Shown: positions 11,201 through 21,147 of the stretch, piece after piece
Position numbering within the stretch: position 1 is the stretch's first letter
Layout: each line of letters starts with the position of its first letter
DNA from: Chondrus crispus
Taxonomy: Eukaryota > Rhodophyta > Florideophyceae > Gigartinales > Gigartinaceae
Reading direction: 5' to 3'
Length of the DNA stretch: 64,000 bases
Assembly: GCF_000350225.1 (NCBI RefSeq)
Contig: NW_005179080.1
Location: 62,001 to 126,000, forward strand
Position numbers and translations under genes: made by a program
The notes under the pieces: generated by a model
Seen by the model: only the letters and a program-made list of their open reading frames with translations
Told to the model about the DNA's origin: nothing
The model's database searches: none

Positions 11201-12791
11201 CGACGAGTTCGACGCCGCCGACATCGAGCGCGCCGAAAACCCCGACGGCGGCGTGCCCGACTCTCCGGTCGCACCACCGCAGGACGACCTCCCGGCCCCT
11301 CTTACGATAGAGGAGATAGCCGAGGAGCAACGCGTGGATGACTTCTGCCAAACCGTCTTGGCACGACAGTCAGAGTCCCGGGACTCCGCGTTCTTCGAGG
11401 ACCACCAAGGGGTGCTCAAACGGAGACACCCCTTTGATCCTGATATCGTCCAGGTGGTGGTACCTCGGACGCTCCGCGCTAGGCTCCTCCGCCTGTGCCA
11501 CAACCCGGCCATCGCGGGACACCCAGGCCAGAATCGTATGTACTTCGCCCTTCGACGCGAGTACTACTGGCCCCATCTCGCTGCAGCTGTCGCTGCCACG
11601 GTGCGAGGGTGTCGGACCTGCGCGATGAACCGGGTCAAGTTGCGGAAACACCTCAACCGTTTGAAGTTGTTCCCCGCCAACCGGCCACTCGAGAGCCTCG
11701 CGATTGACATCTTGGGTCCGCTCCCGAAGACGAAGGCAGGGAAACGTTTCCTCCTCGTTATCACTGACCGCTTCACTAAGTTAACACAAGTTGTCGCGCT
11801 TCGAACAGTGACCGCGTACACTGTCGCGACAGCATTCTGTGACGCGTGGGTCTTCAAATACGGCGTTCCGCGTTCGCTGTTGTCGGACAACGGTCCTCAA
11901 TTTAACGCGAAGTTCTTCCACAGCGTGTGTCGCGTACTGGGGATAACTAACTTATATACGTCCGCGTATCATCCCCAGACGAATGGACAGGTTGAACGAT
12001 ACAACCGGACTATCGCGTCGATGCTTCGTAACCATGTCAACGAGCATCAGGATGATTGGGACGTGTACGTGGGACCGCTTACGTACGCGTACAACTCCCA
12101 CGTACACCGAACCACGCGTACGACTCCCTTTGAGCTCGTGCTCAGCAGACCCCCGCCGGAGTTCTCTCTTCGAAGAGCCGACGGGGACGCGCCCCCTCCG
12201 GACAGGGGAACTCAACGCGCAGAGTTTCTCAAGACTTTGGACGAGACGATCCAAAAAGCTTACGAAAGCTTGCATCGTACGCAAGCCCGCTACAAACGCG
12301 ACTTCGATAAACGCGTACGAAGAATTAACACGCGACTCAAGCCGGGGGACTACGTGTACCTCAACCCCACCGATGGGGCGAAGACGTCGAACAAGCTCGC
12401 GTCACCGGCCGTTGGACCATACCGCGTACTGGCCAACGACAAACGAACCATCACGATCGACTGTGATGGGGTGACGGAGCGCGTCTCGGCGGACCGCTGC
12501 GTGTACGCGCCCCCTCCGACGGACGCGCCACGCGCAAGTGCAACAACCCCAGGTGACCTTGCCGACAAGGTCACGGAGGGCACGCAGTACGCGGTCGAGC
12601 GTCTGCTCAAGCATCGCGTAGTAGAGGACGGAACTACGGAGTTCCTCATCAAGTGGGCTGACTACGACGAGCGCACTTGGACTGCACGAACACATGTTCC
12701 CGAGGAGCTAGTGTCGCGATACGCAAAACGACTGAGAACGCGTACAGGCAGGGAACTCACCTCCGAAGTGAACGCGGTCGTTCACTCTTGA
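8214..12791 (+). CDS. pol: G1 pol polyprotein (protease, RT, RNase H, integrase, chromodomain)
   Basis: One open frame of about 1,525 codons; the first codon is not ATG, so expression by frameshift or readthrough from gag is likely. Domains in order: protease AVDTCSGYNLV (Asp near residue 118; DTCSG instead of DTGA/DSGA); a duplicated 28-residue spacer (9,240-9,407); RT with FCVDYRRVNGKT, LDCNSGYWQIPV, FGLKGAPATFQ and YLDE (10,119-10,130) where YLDD is usual; RNase H with DTDASAFQLG and TDHDALRWL; integrase with an HHCC zinc site (GHPGQNRMYFALRR ... CRTCAMN) and core residues in LAIDILGP, LLSDNGPQF and NGQVERYNRT; then a C-terminal chromodomain (YAVERLL, FLIKWADY, TWTARTHVPEEL). The chromodomain marks a chromovirus; such domains usually steer integration to marked chromatin. 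Confidence 0.95.
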   Translation: MIPAQEIRDVVASVCPTPEKKPPEPPVGSKLREDREPPKGATCRADVNKQQTSRDQGRRARKRGKSRRRRPRRNDLANRTAPKVVDGVICLMTSKIYNVLGSIATEDNAFKPHTIAVDTCSGYNLVRKADLPPDWTRYVIRDAPLPRLAGANSNPLKLSAVVRLAVRLRNTTFRVPFVVADQLAVPVLLGTAFIDAHVRRIDVDAQKLELRQGGSIAIVDGRGEPSPPTRRQGRQTSRADVREEAPQAIRIARWVTIPAMSQARVRVTTAGKGLVFLEPKPSLQHRLGVRLTNGVAEVLPHQTFEAVVANFSRCTRRLPKHTVVGYAKRNPLAILTPERRVAEEIAHALHLTDLDDQVGEVGAGRPSSAEEEIAHALHLTDLDDQVGEVGAGRPSSAEKVIANAEVRSAECPPPTEGTVRVPDKDPKNPATDWEKGVDLSYISDDRLRGQVLEMLRKHSGLWDGTLGTIRATEHRIPLEPGTKPIRSMPYRKGPAMREMVAKEVHKMLNAGVIEPASTEWASPVVLVPKKDGTLRFCVDYRRVNGKTLADSYPLPRMDDCIDSLGDAAVFTTLDCNSGYWQIPVAPEDRDKTTFTTHMGTFRHLRMPFGLKGAPATFQRALDIILSGVRWQICLVYLDEVIVFSRTHEEHAKHLYTVLSLLGSAGISLKLKKCSFFQPKVHYLGHVISPGKLSVAETAADAFGTFTFPRTLTQVRSFLGACNVYRRFVKGFAKIVRPLTDMTRKDADPDFDHPTESHLHAFEELKSRMIAPPILALPRYGRPYMIDTDASAFQLGCTLLQEHDGSNDWRPVGYWSYSLNDSERNYSATERECFAVVWAVRTLRPYVEGTKFTVRTDHDALRWLMSLTESSGRLTRWRLRLAEYDFTIQYRPGRVHQVPDALSRLVTPRVADDPRPIVEVDDDIPTFDGGTTVRDVSNELADHFCTASCDHQAVHVFVTTRNQAGSRTRSRVRMRDEPRGDDEAPALQGPTSFWEENDEFDAADIERAENPDGGVPDSPVAPPQDDLPAPLTIEEIAEEQRVDDFCQTVLARQSESRDSAFFEDHQGVLKRRHPFDPDIVQVVVPRTLRARLLRLCHNPAIAGHPGQNRMYFALRREYYWPHLAAAVAATVRGCRTCAMNRVKLRKHLNRLKLFPANRPLESLAIDILGPLPKTKAGKRFLLVITDRFTKLTQVVALRTVTAYTVATAFCDAWVFKYGVPRSLLSDNGPQFNAKFFHSVCRVLGITNLYTSAYHPQTNGQVERYNRTIASMLRNHVNEHQDDWDVYVGPLTYAYNSHVHRTTRTTPFELVLSRPPPEFSLRRADGDAPPPDRGTQRAEFLKTLDETIQKAYESLHRTQARYKRDFDKRVRRINTRLKPGDYVYLNPTDGAKTSNKLASPAVGPYRVLANDKRTITIDCDGVTERVSADRCVYAPPPTDAPRASATTPGDLADKVTEGTQYAVERLLKHRVVEDGTTEFLIKWADYDERTWTARTHVPEELVSRYAKRLRTRTGRELTSEVNAVVHS
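9240..9407 (+). repeat. 84-bp tandem duplication in G1 pol
   Basis: Two head-to-tail 84-bp copies (9,240-9,323 and 9,324-9,407) keep the frame and duplicate 28 residues (EEIAHALHLTDLDDQ...GRPSSAE) between protease and RT. The unit contains a small inverted repeat, CCGACTTGG...CCAAGTCGG. The copies look identical, so the event is recent. Confidence 0.95.
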
Positions 12792-12801
12792 GAAGGGGGC
12801 C
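12761..12801 (+). repeat. Pol-end / PPT-like block, copy 1
   Basis: The last pol codons, the stop and a purine tract (AGAAGGGGG) form a block of about 41 bp. It recurs as 18,481-18,524 just before the 3' LTR, where it serves as the PPT. Shared core: CGTTCACTCTTGAG then A/GGGGGCC. Confidence 0.85.
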
Positions 12802-15800
12802 CCCAACCGCTTCGTCACCGCGTAATTAACACGTCGCGGTTAGGAACAGATGACGCATACGAACGGACAAACGTACTCAACCGGGGCGGCCAACGAAAGC
12901 GCGAGAAGCCAAAACGAATTGACAATCAAGCTCATCGAACACGACCGACGTCGTCAACAAAGCGCGAAAAGCGAAGACAGCACGGACTGTACAACGAAAA
13001 TGGCAAGCCCTGGAACATCAAGTACAGGAGGGGAGCATACGATCTCCCAAGATACGCGAGAGCGTCACGATAACACTCGCCGATCGAGTGCTCGAATCGG
13101 AAAACAAGAGCGACGCCAATACGTATGGACAGCCCAAGCTCACTGCGCGACACACAAATACCAAGCGGCTCGAACCGCTGGTAACGAAGCGTGTCGCGTA
13201 CTTGCCAACTAGAAGTAGGAGGGCGACGTAACCCTCCTTGCCAGGAAATGACGCGAACGGTCGCGACGAGCTCCACGCGTAGGGCTACTCATGATCCCGC
13301 GACCGCGCACGACCGAAGGGGTACCGATGAAAAAAGGGCGGGCCTACCAGAATTAGAAAGCCGCGCGGGCCGCCATACCCCTCCAGCCAATCCGTTACCA
13401 CGTACCCAAAATTATTTTGGGGAACGTACCAAAAATATGGGGAAAATACAGTCCGAATGACACTGTATGCCAAACCGCCGCCGCCTCTGGAAATAATCAA
13501 AAAAAAGAGGCGTGACGTACAGTGGGGCAAGACGCACGTGCGCACGTGCGCACACGACCGACAGGACAAGTGTCGACAGGAACGACACGCAATCGGACAA
13601 CGAAGGTCAGCGCGCGAAGCAAGCTGCCCTCCGCGGGGGTAAGAGCCACCCCGCACTGAGAGGGCACCGGAGCGGACCCTGACTCCTCCCCCAGGCGAAT
13701 ACGCCGACACAGTCGCGCTCGCGCTGCCCAAGGGGCCTACGACGAAGCTGTCGCAATTTACCTAACCACCGCGCGCGCGCCCGACTCCGGGTCCCGAAAC
13801 GTCGGCCGGATTTCCTTCCTCGGAGTCGGAGGGCTCGCGGGCGTCTGCCTCACGCCACGAACACCTCCCCGCACAGTACGGGAACGAATCGTGAGGGCGA
13901 CAAAGCGACCGCGATCGTGACACCAGCGCGCCAGGGACGCGACTCCTCGCGACGCGCACACAACCCAACCCCCCCTCTAAACTTCTATCTAACGTTTGTT
14001 TACCGCGAGCGCATGCACAGAGATCAAGAACATCGTGCGCCGCGCCCGGGTGCTGCGCGGACCAAGGATGCAACGCCGCGACTCACCGCGAGACGAAGTA
14101 TACTTTGTGTCATATATGACACCTGCGCGACCCGCGAGTCGTGCCGAACGGCGACGCCGTAGAGTGCGCGGATTAACAGAACCGTGCCGGAGGGCGGTAC
14201 GAAAAGGGCCCTCGACGTCCTCACAAACCAAGCAGGCGATGAACCGGCGGATGTCGAACCCGCCGGTAAGAAGATCTTCCCCAAGCATCCCGACTGTCGG
14301 GGTAGACGATAAGGGCACAACGCGAACGCAGACACGATCGTGACACCGGCGAACTCGGGGACGCGATCCCTCGCGACCCTCCCTATGCTACTCTCTGACG
14401 TTTGTTTTCCCGCGTGCGTGCACACAGAGATTAAGACAAACGCGCGCCGCGCCGGGCGCCGCGCTGAACAAGGCGACACCAAGTGTGACGCAAGCCCGAG
14501 ATCGGATAGGGAAGGACGCCCGCTTCCGTGGCGCGTGGCGATCTACTTGCCAAGGAACAGGGAACCGGTCGAAGAACATGGCTCGGACGCGGTGTACAGG
14601 ACAACCCGCATGGGATGATTCTGAGGATGTCGCGCCAGCGGCTCGGGCAGGCGGCGAAGCGGAATTGCGAGGAGGATGACGGGGAACGCGTAAGGCGAGC
14701 ACGGGCGGAAGCAGGCCACGACAGGAGACCGCGGTCGCCTTGGAACATGAGCACGGCGTCGCGCGTCGCCTGAACAGCATCGGCCGTGATGCGGGCGCGG
14801 CCCTGTCGCTCACTCCTCCCAGGTGGGATCCGGCCGACGGCGGAGAAGGGACGAAGTTCCGAACGACTTACGGTCTCACCCCTCGGCTATCGAGCATCGC
14901 GCGCACGGCTCGAATTGTCCGCGAAGTACCTTGCCGAAGGCTTGCTCGACTCCCTCCCCTTTCATTCGCGTCATGAACCGATCCCTGACAGACAGGGGAC
15001 TTTCCGGAGTGGGTGTGACGGGAAATTATCGACGTACGGACAACAACGACGCTGGAAAGAAATTATCCCTCGAGGACCTGAAAGGGCAACTCATGGGGTC
15101 CCCCCCCTTGCGCACGTGGGATCAATGACAAGATACGAAATGTTGGAAGGACCCTACGCGAAGTATGAAGAGAGAGTTGTCGTGGAAGGCGACGAGGACG
15201 GGGAGACTGGTTTCGACCCCAACTGTAGGGGCCTAATGAGGAACACGTGACCTGATAAATAGGCAATGGACCCGAGATCGTCCACCAGGACGGCGCGAGC
15301 CCGAAAATGTCGGGAGAGAAACGGATACAAGGGCTACGGAATAGGGGACATGCGGAGAAAGAGTCCGGGACCGAATTCAATCCAGGGCGACGTTGAAAGG
15401 AGGAAAATTAGGGTCGCTAGCGGCAAAAGAGTGGGGCATCCGATCGAGACGAGAGCAATGGTACACTGCTGTATCCCCGAAACGATAGAGCGACTACGAT
15501 GGCTACGATAGCCGATGACACCGCGTACGTGTAACCGCAGCAGAGGGAAGGAGAGCGGAACCACGGCAGTCGCGCGGAGGGGACCGTACGAAAAGAGGAA
15601 AAGCCACACATGGGACAGGGCGCATTTTTGGCCAATGTAGGGGGCCTTCTTTCCACCCCGGCGTGTGTATACGTTTAACGCAATAGTTTGCGTACTGGAA
15701 AACGTGTCGAGGGCCGCGGAGCGTACGTGACGCGAAGGTGGCTCTCGATCGCCGACCTCACACCCCTCGCTCGCCCCATCGGACGGGGTGGGGCGCCCAG

Positions 15801-15948
15801 GCCGTAACGCGACGAAGAAGGGAAGGGTCGGACGGTCCGTCGGTGAGCGACATCACGGACCGACGCCAAGTAAGGAAAAAGGATCTATCGATTTTACGGG
15901 AAAGCACGAGTCGAGGAAGGAACCTCGAGGTATAGCAGGGCCGCACGA
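12802..15948 (+). other. G1 3' module, part without a supported gene
   Basis: About 3.1 kb of GC-rich sequence between pol and the antisense ORF. Open frames here are short, overlap on both strands and show no recognisable domain. A diverged direct repeat of about 170 bp occurs at roughly 13,912-14,080 and 14,335-14,500 (shared words include CGATCGTGACACC and ACGTTTGTTT). Confidence 0.6.
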
Positions 15949-18470
15949 CTAATGGCTCGTGCCATCAGTAGCCCCTGCCGGACCAGAAACGTGGGAAGGC
16001 TGGGGACAGTAGCTCGGGTGCGGGGGCACCTCTGACCCGAGCTCCTCCAGCGACGGCATGGTAACCTCGCTGTGCCGCGGCCAAACGTGGGCCGACGCGT
16101 CATGAGTGAAGCCACCACCCTCGGAACGGAGGGTTTCGTATCCCAGTTGGGCATAAGGATCCCGCACGGCGGGGCGCGATGCGGACGTCCCAGTGTGACG
16201 GGGTGTCGCGACCCCTTGTTGTGCCGCGACGCGGAGATCGTCTCGTTCGCGGCGGTATCGGTCGCGATCCGCCAGGGCACGCTCGAGAGCCTCGGACTGC
16301 CGACGGGACGATTCACGCAAATTGTCTAAGGCTCCTTGAGCTCGGCGGAGGTCCGTCGCGTGGACCTCCCGCTCCGCGTTAATCCGGCATGCTTCGTCGC
16401 TGCGCGTAAGATACCAGCTGGCGAGGGTGCTCAACAACCCGCCAACCTTCCAAACCCGACGAGACGAGGTCCCGAGGGCACGAGCCAGGCCGGGAATGGC
16501 CAAGATGTCCCCCGGCGATAAGACGAGCTGTGGCGTCGCTGAAGGGGGAGTAGGGTCTTGACGCGCCAAACTCAGAGGGGGAACAGGCGGAACCCCCGAC
16601 GCAAATTGAGGAGACACACCAGGTGCCTCCGGCGACTGGAAATTGATCATGCGCGACGGCGCGAAGGCCGGGACATCGCTGTCCACCTCTCGGTGTCGCT
16701 TACGTTGAGCCTCGCGACGGGCGGAGCCCACACCGGCCCCTCTCCCCGTGGCAATCGGTGAAGGTTGGGGAGAGGCCGGCTTCGCGACGAACGCGTCGGA
16801 CCGCAGGTCGTACAGGAGGAAAGCGCTTCGCTCGCCCGTGGTGTAGTCGGTCCACGGGCGATGCGTACGCTCGGAGACTTGACACGCGCGGTGCATAAGG
16901 GTTAGCACAGAGGCGAGGTCCCACATCGCGTGTTTGGAGTTCACTTCCAGGGGGTGGAGTGGTACCACGGGGAGGTCGAAAGCAACCCTTCCAAGCAACG
17001 CGAGGACCCTAGTGGGCTGAACAAACACGCGACGGTTGATGTGGACCTCGGCCATAAACGCGTTACCCAGGGCCCACGCCCACTCACGTTCGAAGTTGTG
17101 TACAAGCTCGGCGTGGGCCGGGTGATCGGGGTCCGCACAAGCGTAACCAAAATGCTTTAAAGCATACGGAAGCAACGCGTGTACTCCGAAAGACGGAAGG
17201 GACTCCCGCACAGCTTCCGGTAGCTCGGGGAAGTCCCTCGGAGTGATACCTTGCTCGAAGGACGCCGATCTGAAGACGCAGCCGTCATCCTCCTCGCAGT
17301 GGCGGTAGGTCGCCCAATCGTGGGGCGACACCGCGACCGAGTAGAGGCGCATGAGGGAGCTCGCCGATTTCTGGAGAGCCACGCGAGCCTTCGAATAGGC
17401 ATAAGGACGGGGACTCAGGTAGAGCTCCTCAACCTCGGAAAGGATGAACCGTCGCGGGGCGCCCGGCAAACGACCAACCAGTGCTCGGCCATGCGGTCGA
17501 CATAGAGGACTTCGCCGGAATTGTACGCGAACGTCCTGTCGCAAGGGATCGCGTCGGGGATTTGATATGGAACTCCCCCGCCCTTGCCCGTCAGCCTAGC
17601 AAGGACGAGGCCGGCCTCGTCCACGCGACCTGCCTCGTAAATGCGACGCACGCGCATGAGGTCAGGGCGCAAAACGTCACGCGATAACAACTCCGCGAGG
17701 GTGATCCCCGTTCTGGCGTAACGACGCCACGGGAACCTGAGCCGCTCCACGGGCAGCGGCATCGAGCGGGCCAGGGCAGTGCCAAACCACTGGGTGGTGT
17801 CGTTGGCCAACTCCGCCCCCGCGTCGAGATTACCTCGGGTCTTCGGAGGCAGGAGGCCCGGCTGCCGGCAGCTCCCCCATGCCCCATACGACCCGGGGCG
17901 CGGCTGGTAAGGCGCGCTCATACGCGGCGCGTCGGACATGTGGTCAGGAGGAACCTCTCCGACCTTCCTGCGTTCGACGTCGCCCCCTTGGGGCAGCGCA
18001 GCCCCCGACGAGGCGGGACGAAATTCCACACTCCCGGTGGACCCCAAGGGGCCGCGACTCTTCTGGAAGGGTGGCAGCGCGGGCGCCGCGGGAGGGACAA
18101 ATCCCCCTGCGCGAGAAGGATGCGCGACGGAGTCCCCAGAAGAGCCCGGGGGAGGTACTGCACGCGGGGGCACGGAGGCCCCCGAGAACGGCGGAAGCGC
18201 GGGAAGCCCGACGGAAGGGCCCCCAGACGAAGGACGCGCCTCGGGAAGCGACGACATGAGGACGACGACGCGGTGAGCAGCGCGTGAGTGGCAACGACGG
18301 GGAACACCCGCGGCGGCGGGTGAGGAGAGGTGGATGAGGATGCAAAACCGGGGGGCACGGAGTACGGCGGGGACGTAAAGGGGGCAAGGTCGATTGGTGG
18401 ACGGCGCCGAAGACAGCGCCGGATGAAGGGGGGACAGGACTAAGGCTCGGGAAGCAACCGGGTCGGACAT
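15949..18470 (-). pseudogene. Antisense ORF of G1 (about 840 codons, one frameshift)
   Basis: Two overlapping minus-strand frames (18,533-17,415 and 17,544-15,949) read as one protein broken by a single frameshift within 17,415-17,544. Likely starts are the ATG at 18,470 (MSDPVASRAL) or 18,257 (MSSLPEARPS); the frame itself runs back into the 3' LTR. The N-terminal 200 residues are Pro/Ser/Gly-rich. A central folded-looking domain follows (TQWFGTALARSMPLPVERLR, TLAELLSRDVL, FAYNSGEVLYVDRMAEHWLV, then FPELPEAVRESLPSFGVHAL). Near 16,220-16,410 there is a long charged coiled-coil-like helix (HATDLRRAQGALDNLRESSR, QSEALERALADRDRYRRERD). I recognise no family. Antisense ORFs between pol and 3' LTR are known in some plant Ty3/gypsy lineages; homology to them cannot be judged here. 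GC-rich DNA makes long chance ORFs possible, so function is inferred. Confidence 0.6.
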
Positions 18471-18480
18471 GGCTCTCTCA

Positions 18481-18525
18481 CTCCTCAAGGGCGAACGCAG
18501 ACGTTCACTCTTGAGGAGGGGGCCG
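18481..18525 (+). promoter_or_regulatory. G1 polypurine tract, copy 2 of the pol-end block
   Basis: GAGGAGGGGGCCG abuts the 3' LTR and is the expected plus-strand primer. Together with the preceding about 30 bp it repeats the pol end at 12,761-12,801. Confidence 0.85.
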
Positions 18526-19187
18526 TGTGGCATAACGGCGGTTCGCGATTAGATTTAGATCAGATCAATACGAACCACACCGGGGCACACGTGTACCCCC
18601 ACGTGTACGGAGGACGCGGGACCACACGCGTACACGTGTAGGAGGCGCGTACCACCGCGCGCACAGTACGCGTCTCACACGTGTGCTGTCAGCCCCGACG
18701 GCTGACATCATTACAGCGCGGGACGACCCGCGCTACAGTAAGTTACTACAGCATACCAGTACTGTAGTAATATGATAGACGCATTGTATACATTAAATAC
18801 GAGCGCGACGGGCGGCGGCGAAGAGGGACAAGCACGGACTTGTCCACGACCTACCGCCTAGGTCCGTCTTCCAGCTTAACGGACGAGCGCGATCCGCCTT
18901 CGCGCGCGTTAACCGGGACAAAGCGGGTAGGGGACAGCCGCGTACGCGAGCGAGCCTAGATCCGCCTCCACCCGTCAGCGCTGGTACGTTACCCAGCGCT
19001 GCTCCGGGGCGTCGAGGCGTAGATCGGCCCGCGCGTACGCTCGTCCCCGACCGTCCCGCTCTACCACGCTACCAGGGCCCGCTTCCCTGTCCCGTGAGCT
19101 GTGTGTTCTCCCCGTCTTCTCGCCCCTCGTACGGGTCTACATCGAGCTAAGTATACACCCCTCTCCGTTGGAGGGTGTTATACTACA
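18526..19187 (+). repeat. G1 3' LTR
   Basis: 662 bp, three differences from the 5' LTR, followed by the TSD copy GCTAG. Confidence 0.97.
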
Positions 19188-19277
19188 GCTAGACTTGAAA
19201 TACGTGAGGAGGAGCTTCTTTAGCAAGGTAATACATGTGACAAGTCCCACGGACAAGAATAAAATACGAAAGCATTC

Positions 19278-21147
19278 ATGTCTGGAATGTTTAAACCCCG
19301 TTACAACAACGTGATCTGTGATTGCTGCAAGAAGAAAGGGCACATCAAACTCGACTGCTTCTACAATCCTGAATCTCGTAACCACAAACCACATCTAACT
19401 AGGGTTAGGCGGGGGTTTAGGAATGGGCAAGGTTCAAATTCGGAAAATCGGTCAAATGATGAGAAAGCCCACTTTGCATTCCTAAGTTATGATTCAGGTC
19501 ATCGAGAGTGTAAGAAGGATATAAGTGAATATGGTTTCTAGATAGCTCTGCGTCACAGCATATGCGCAACGACATGTCATCATTCACAACTATTAGCAAC
19601 GATGGAATTGACCAGCAGAAACCGGATGTGGAGACTGCTAAACGTGACGGCAAAATGCATGCCAAGGGTCATGGGACGATACTGTTGGAAAGTGAGCATG
19701 GAGGGATCTGCAAAACAATGCTCTTGAAAGAAGCTGCATACGTCCCAGACCTACGTACAAATCTCATATCGGTGCCTGAGATGCAAAAGAATGGACTTCA
19801 TGTGACATTCCCTCCCAACTCCACCAAAGTTATAGTATCAAAAGACAACTCCACATTAATGATTAGAACAACTGCACAGCACAATATTGCAGAACTGTCA
19901 GGTGTCACGGCGACTGAAGGCCATACCAAGGGCAAAGTACGTTACGCTTACATGTCAACTACAGCAGATGTCAGCGGCCGTAGACCAAAGCTGAAGCTGC
20001 TACACAAACGTCTTAGACACGTCGACTGTGGGACCATTTCTAAAATGGTCAAACAGGATGTTGTTGATGGAATGGATGAAGCCAATCGCAAAACGTGGTG
20101 TATGAGATATGTGATGAGGGCAAATCAGGAAAAGCAACGGCTGCCCCACACAAGTCAAGTCAGTACTCACAAAGCAAAAATGTTGGAGACTTACTGCATG
20201 CAGACCTAGTTGGTCCAATTACACCCATCTCTTTGGGCGGAGCAGCATACATTCTCACAGTTACAGATGATGCGAGTGCCGCATCCTGGGTCGCTTTTCT
20301 AAACTTGAAGTCGCATTGTACAAATGCTTTGCAGAAAGTAATCATGACAGTTTCGAACCAAACAAAACGCAGTGTCATGAATTTAAGAAGCGACAGAGGC
20401 GGTGAATTTATTAACGAGGTCCTAGCTGATTTCTTTACAGAACATGGAATCGCCCATGAATTCACTGCACCATATTTACGGGAGTCCAATGGAAAAGCGG
20501 AGAGATTAAATCGAACCCTTGTTGAACGGGCTAGGTGCCATTTAGCCAAACTCAAGAATATCAATGGTATGGAGCACAAAAACTTGTGGGCTGAGGCCAT
20601 ACATACTGCCAATTACGTTCGGAACAGATTGTTAAACAAGGGAACTGGTGAACAGTATGGGTACAAAACACCATATGAGATCTTGGTCGGGAGGAAGCCG
20701 AATATAGCAATGATAAGAATTTTCGGTACAAGGGTACACGCTCTACGACGACCACCACTGAAGGGCAACAAATTCGACTCGAAGACAGTGAAGGGTATCC
20801 ATTTCGGTTATAATTCTGGAAACGCGTACAGGATCTTTTTACCTGAGTCCAACAGCGTATTTGTATCTAGGGATGTAACCTTTGTTGAGGAGTTAGTCAT
20901 CGACGAAGGTGGAACTGACATAGACCTGTCTCTTACAAATACGCCTATTCTCGATACCTCGACTACAGACAACGAAAATGTTGTGGATACAACCCAAGTG
21001 GAAAGATCAAGTTCCGATAGCAATGTAGAAAGGACTGAAGAACAGAATACAACTACTGGAAACCATGAGTATGGTGTCAAAATGTATTGCGTCGATCAGA
21101 GAGGCCGAAACCTGAGAAACCGATTAGATTCAGAGACGAGACGATGA
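19278..21147 (+). pseudogene. pol: C2 zinc knuckle, protease and integrase
   Basis: After G1 the host copia resumes. A CCHC knuckle CDCCKKKGHIKLDC begins near 19,314. Near 19,532 the frame reads WFLDSSASQHM, the protease active site with Gly replaced by Ser. GAG-pre-integrase follows (LLHKRLRHVDCGTISKM). The integrase core has LLHADLVGPI (D), LRSDRGGEF (D) and NGKAERLNRTL (E), and then ALRRPPLKGNKFDSKTVKGI and NSVFVSRDVTFVEE. At least two frame changes (about 19,541 and 20,100-20,200) break the gene. Integrase would insert the cDNA; this copy is unlikely to be active. Confidence 0.88.

Larger units (their letters stand above)
4760..19187 (+). mobile_element. G1: complete Ty3/gypsy chromovirus with an extra 3' module
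   Basis: G1 is 14,428 bp, bounded by 662-bp LTRs and flanked by the 5-bp TSD GCTAG (4,755-4,759 and 19,188-19,192). The LTRs differ at only three positions by eye, so insertion is recent relative to C2. The order is LTR, PBS, gag, pol (protease, RT, RNase H, integrase, chromodomain), a 5.7-kb non-pol module with a long antisense ORF, polypurine tract (PPT), LTR. Base composition is much more GC-rich than in the copia hosts. Confidence 0.97.

Noticed and set aside
12850-15511. Numerous GC-rich ORFs of 60-150 codons in the G1 3' module
   Set aside because: They overlap on both strands, are Arg/Pro-rich as expected from GC-rich random sequence, and none shows a motif.
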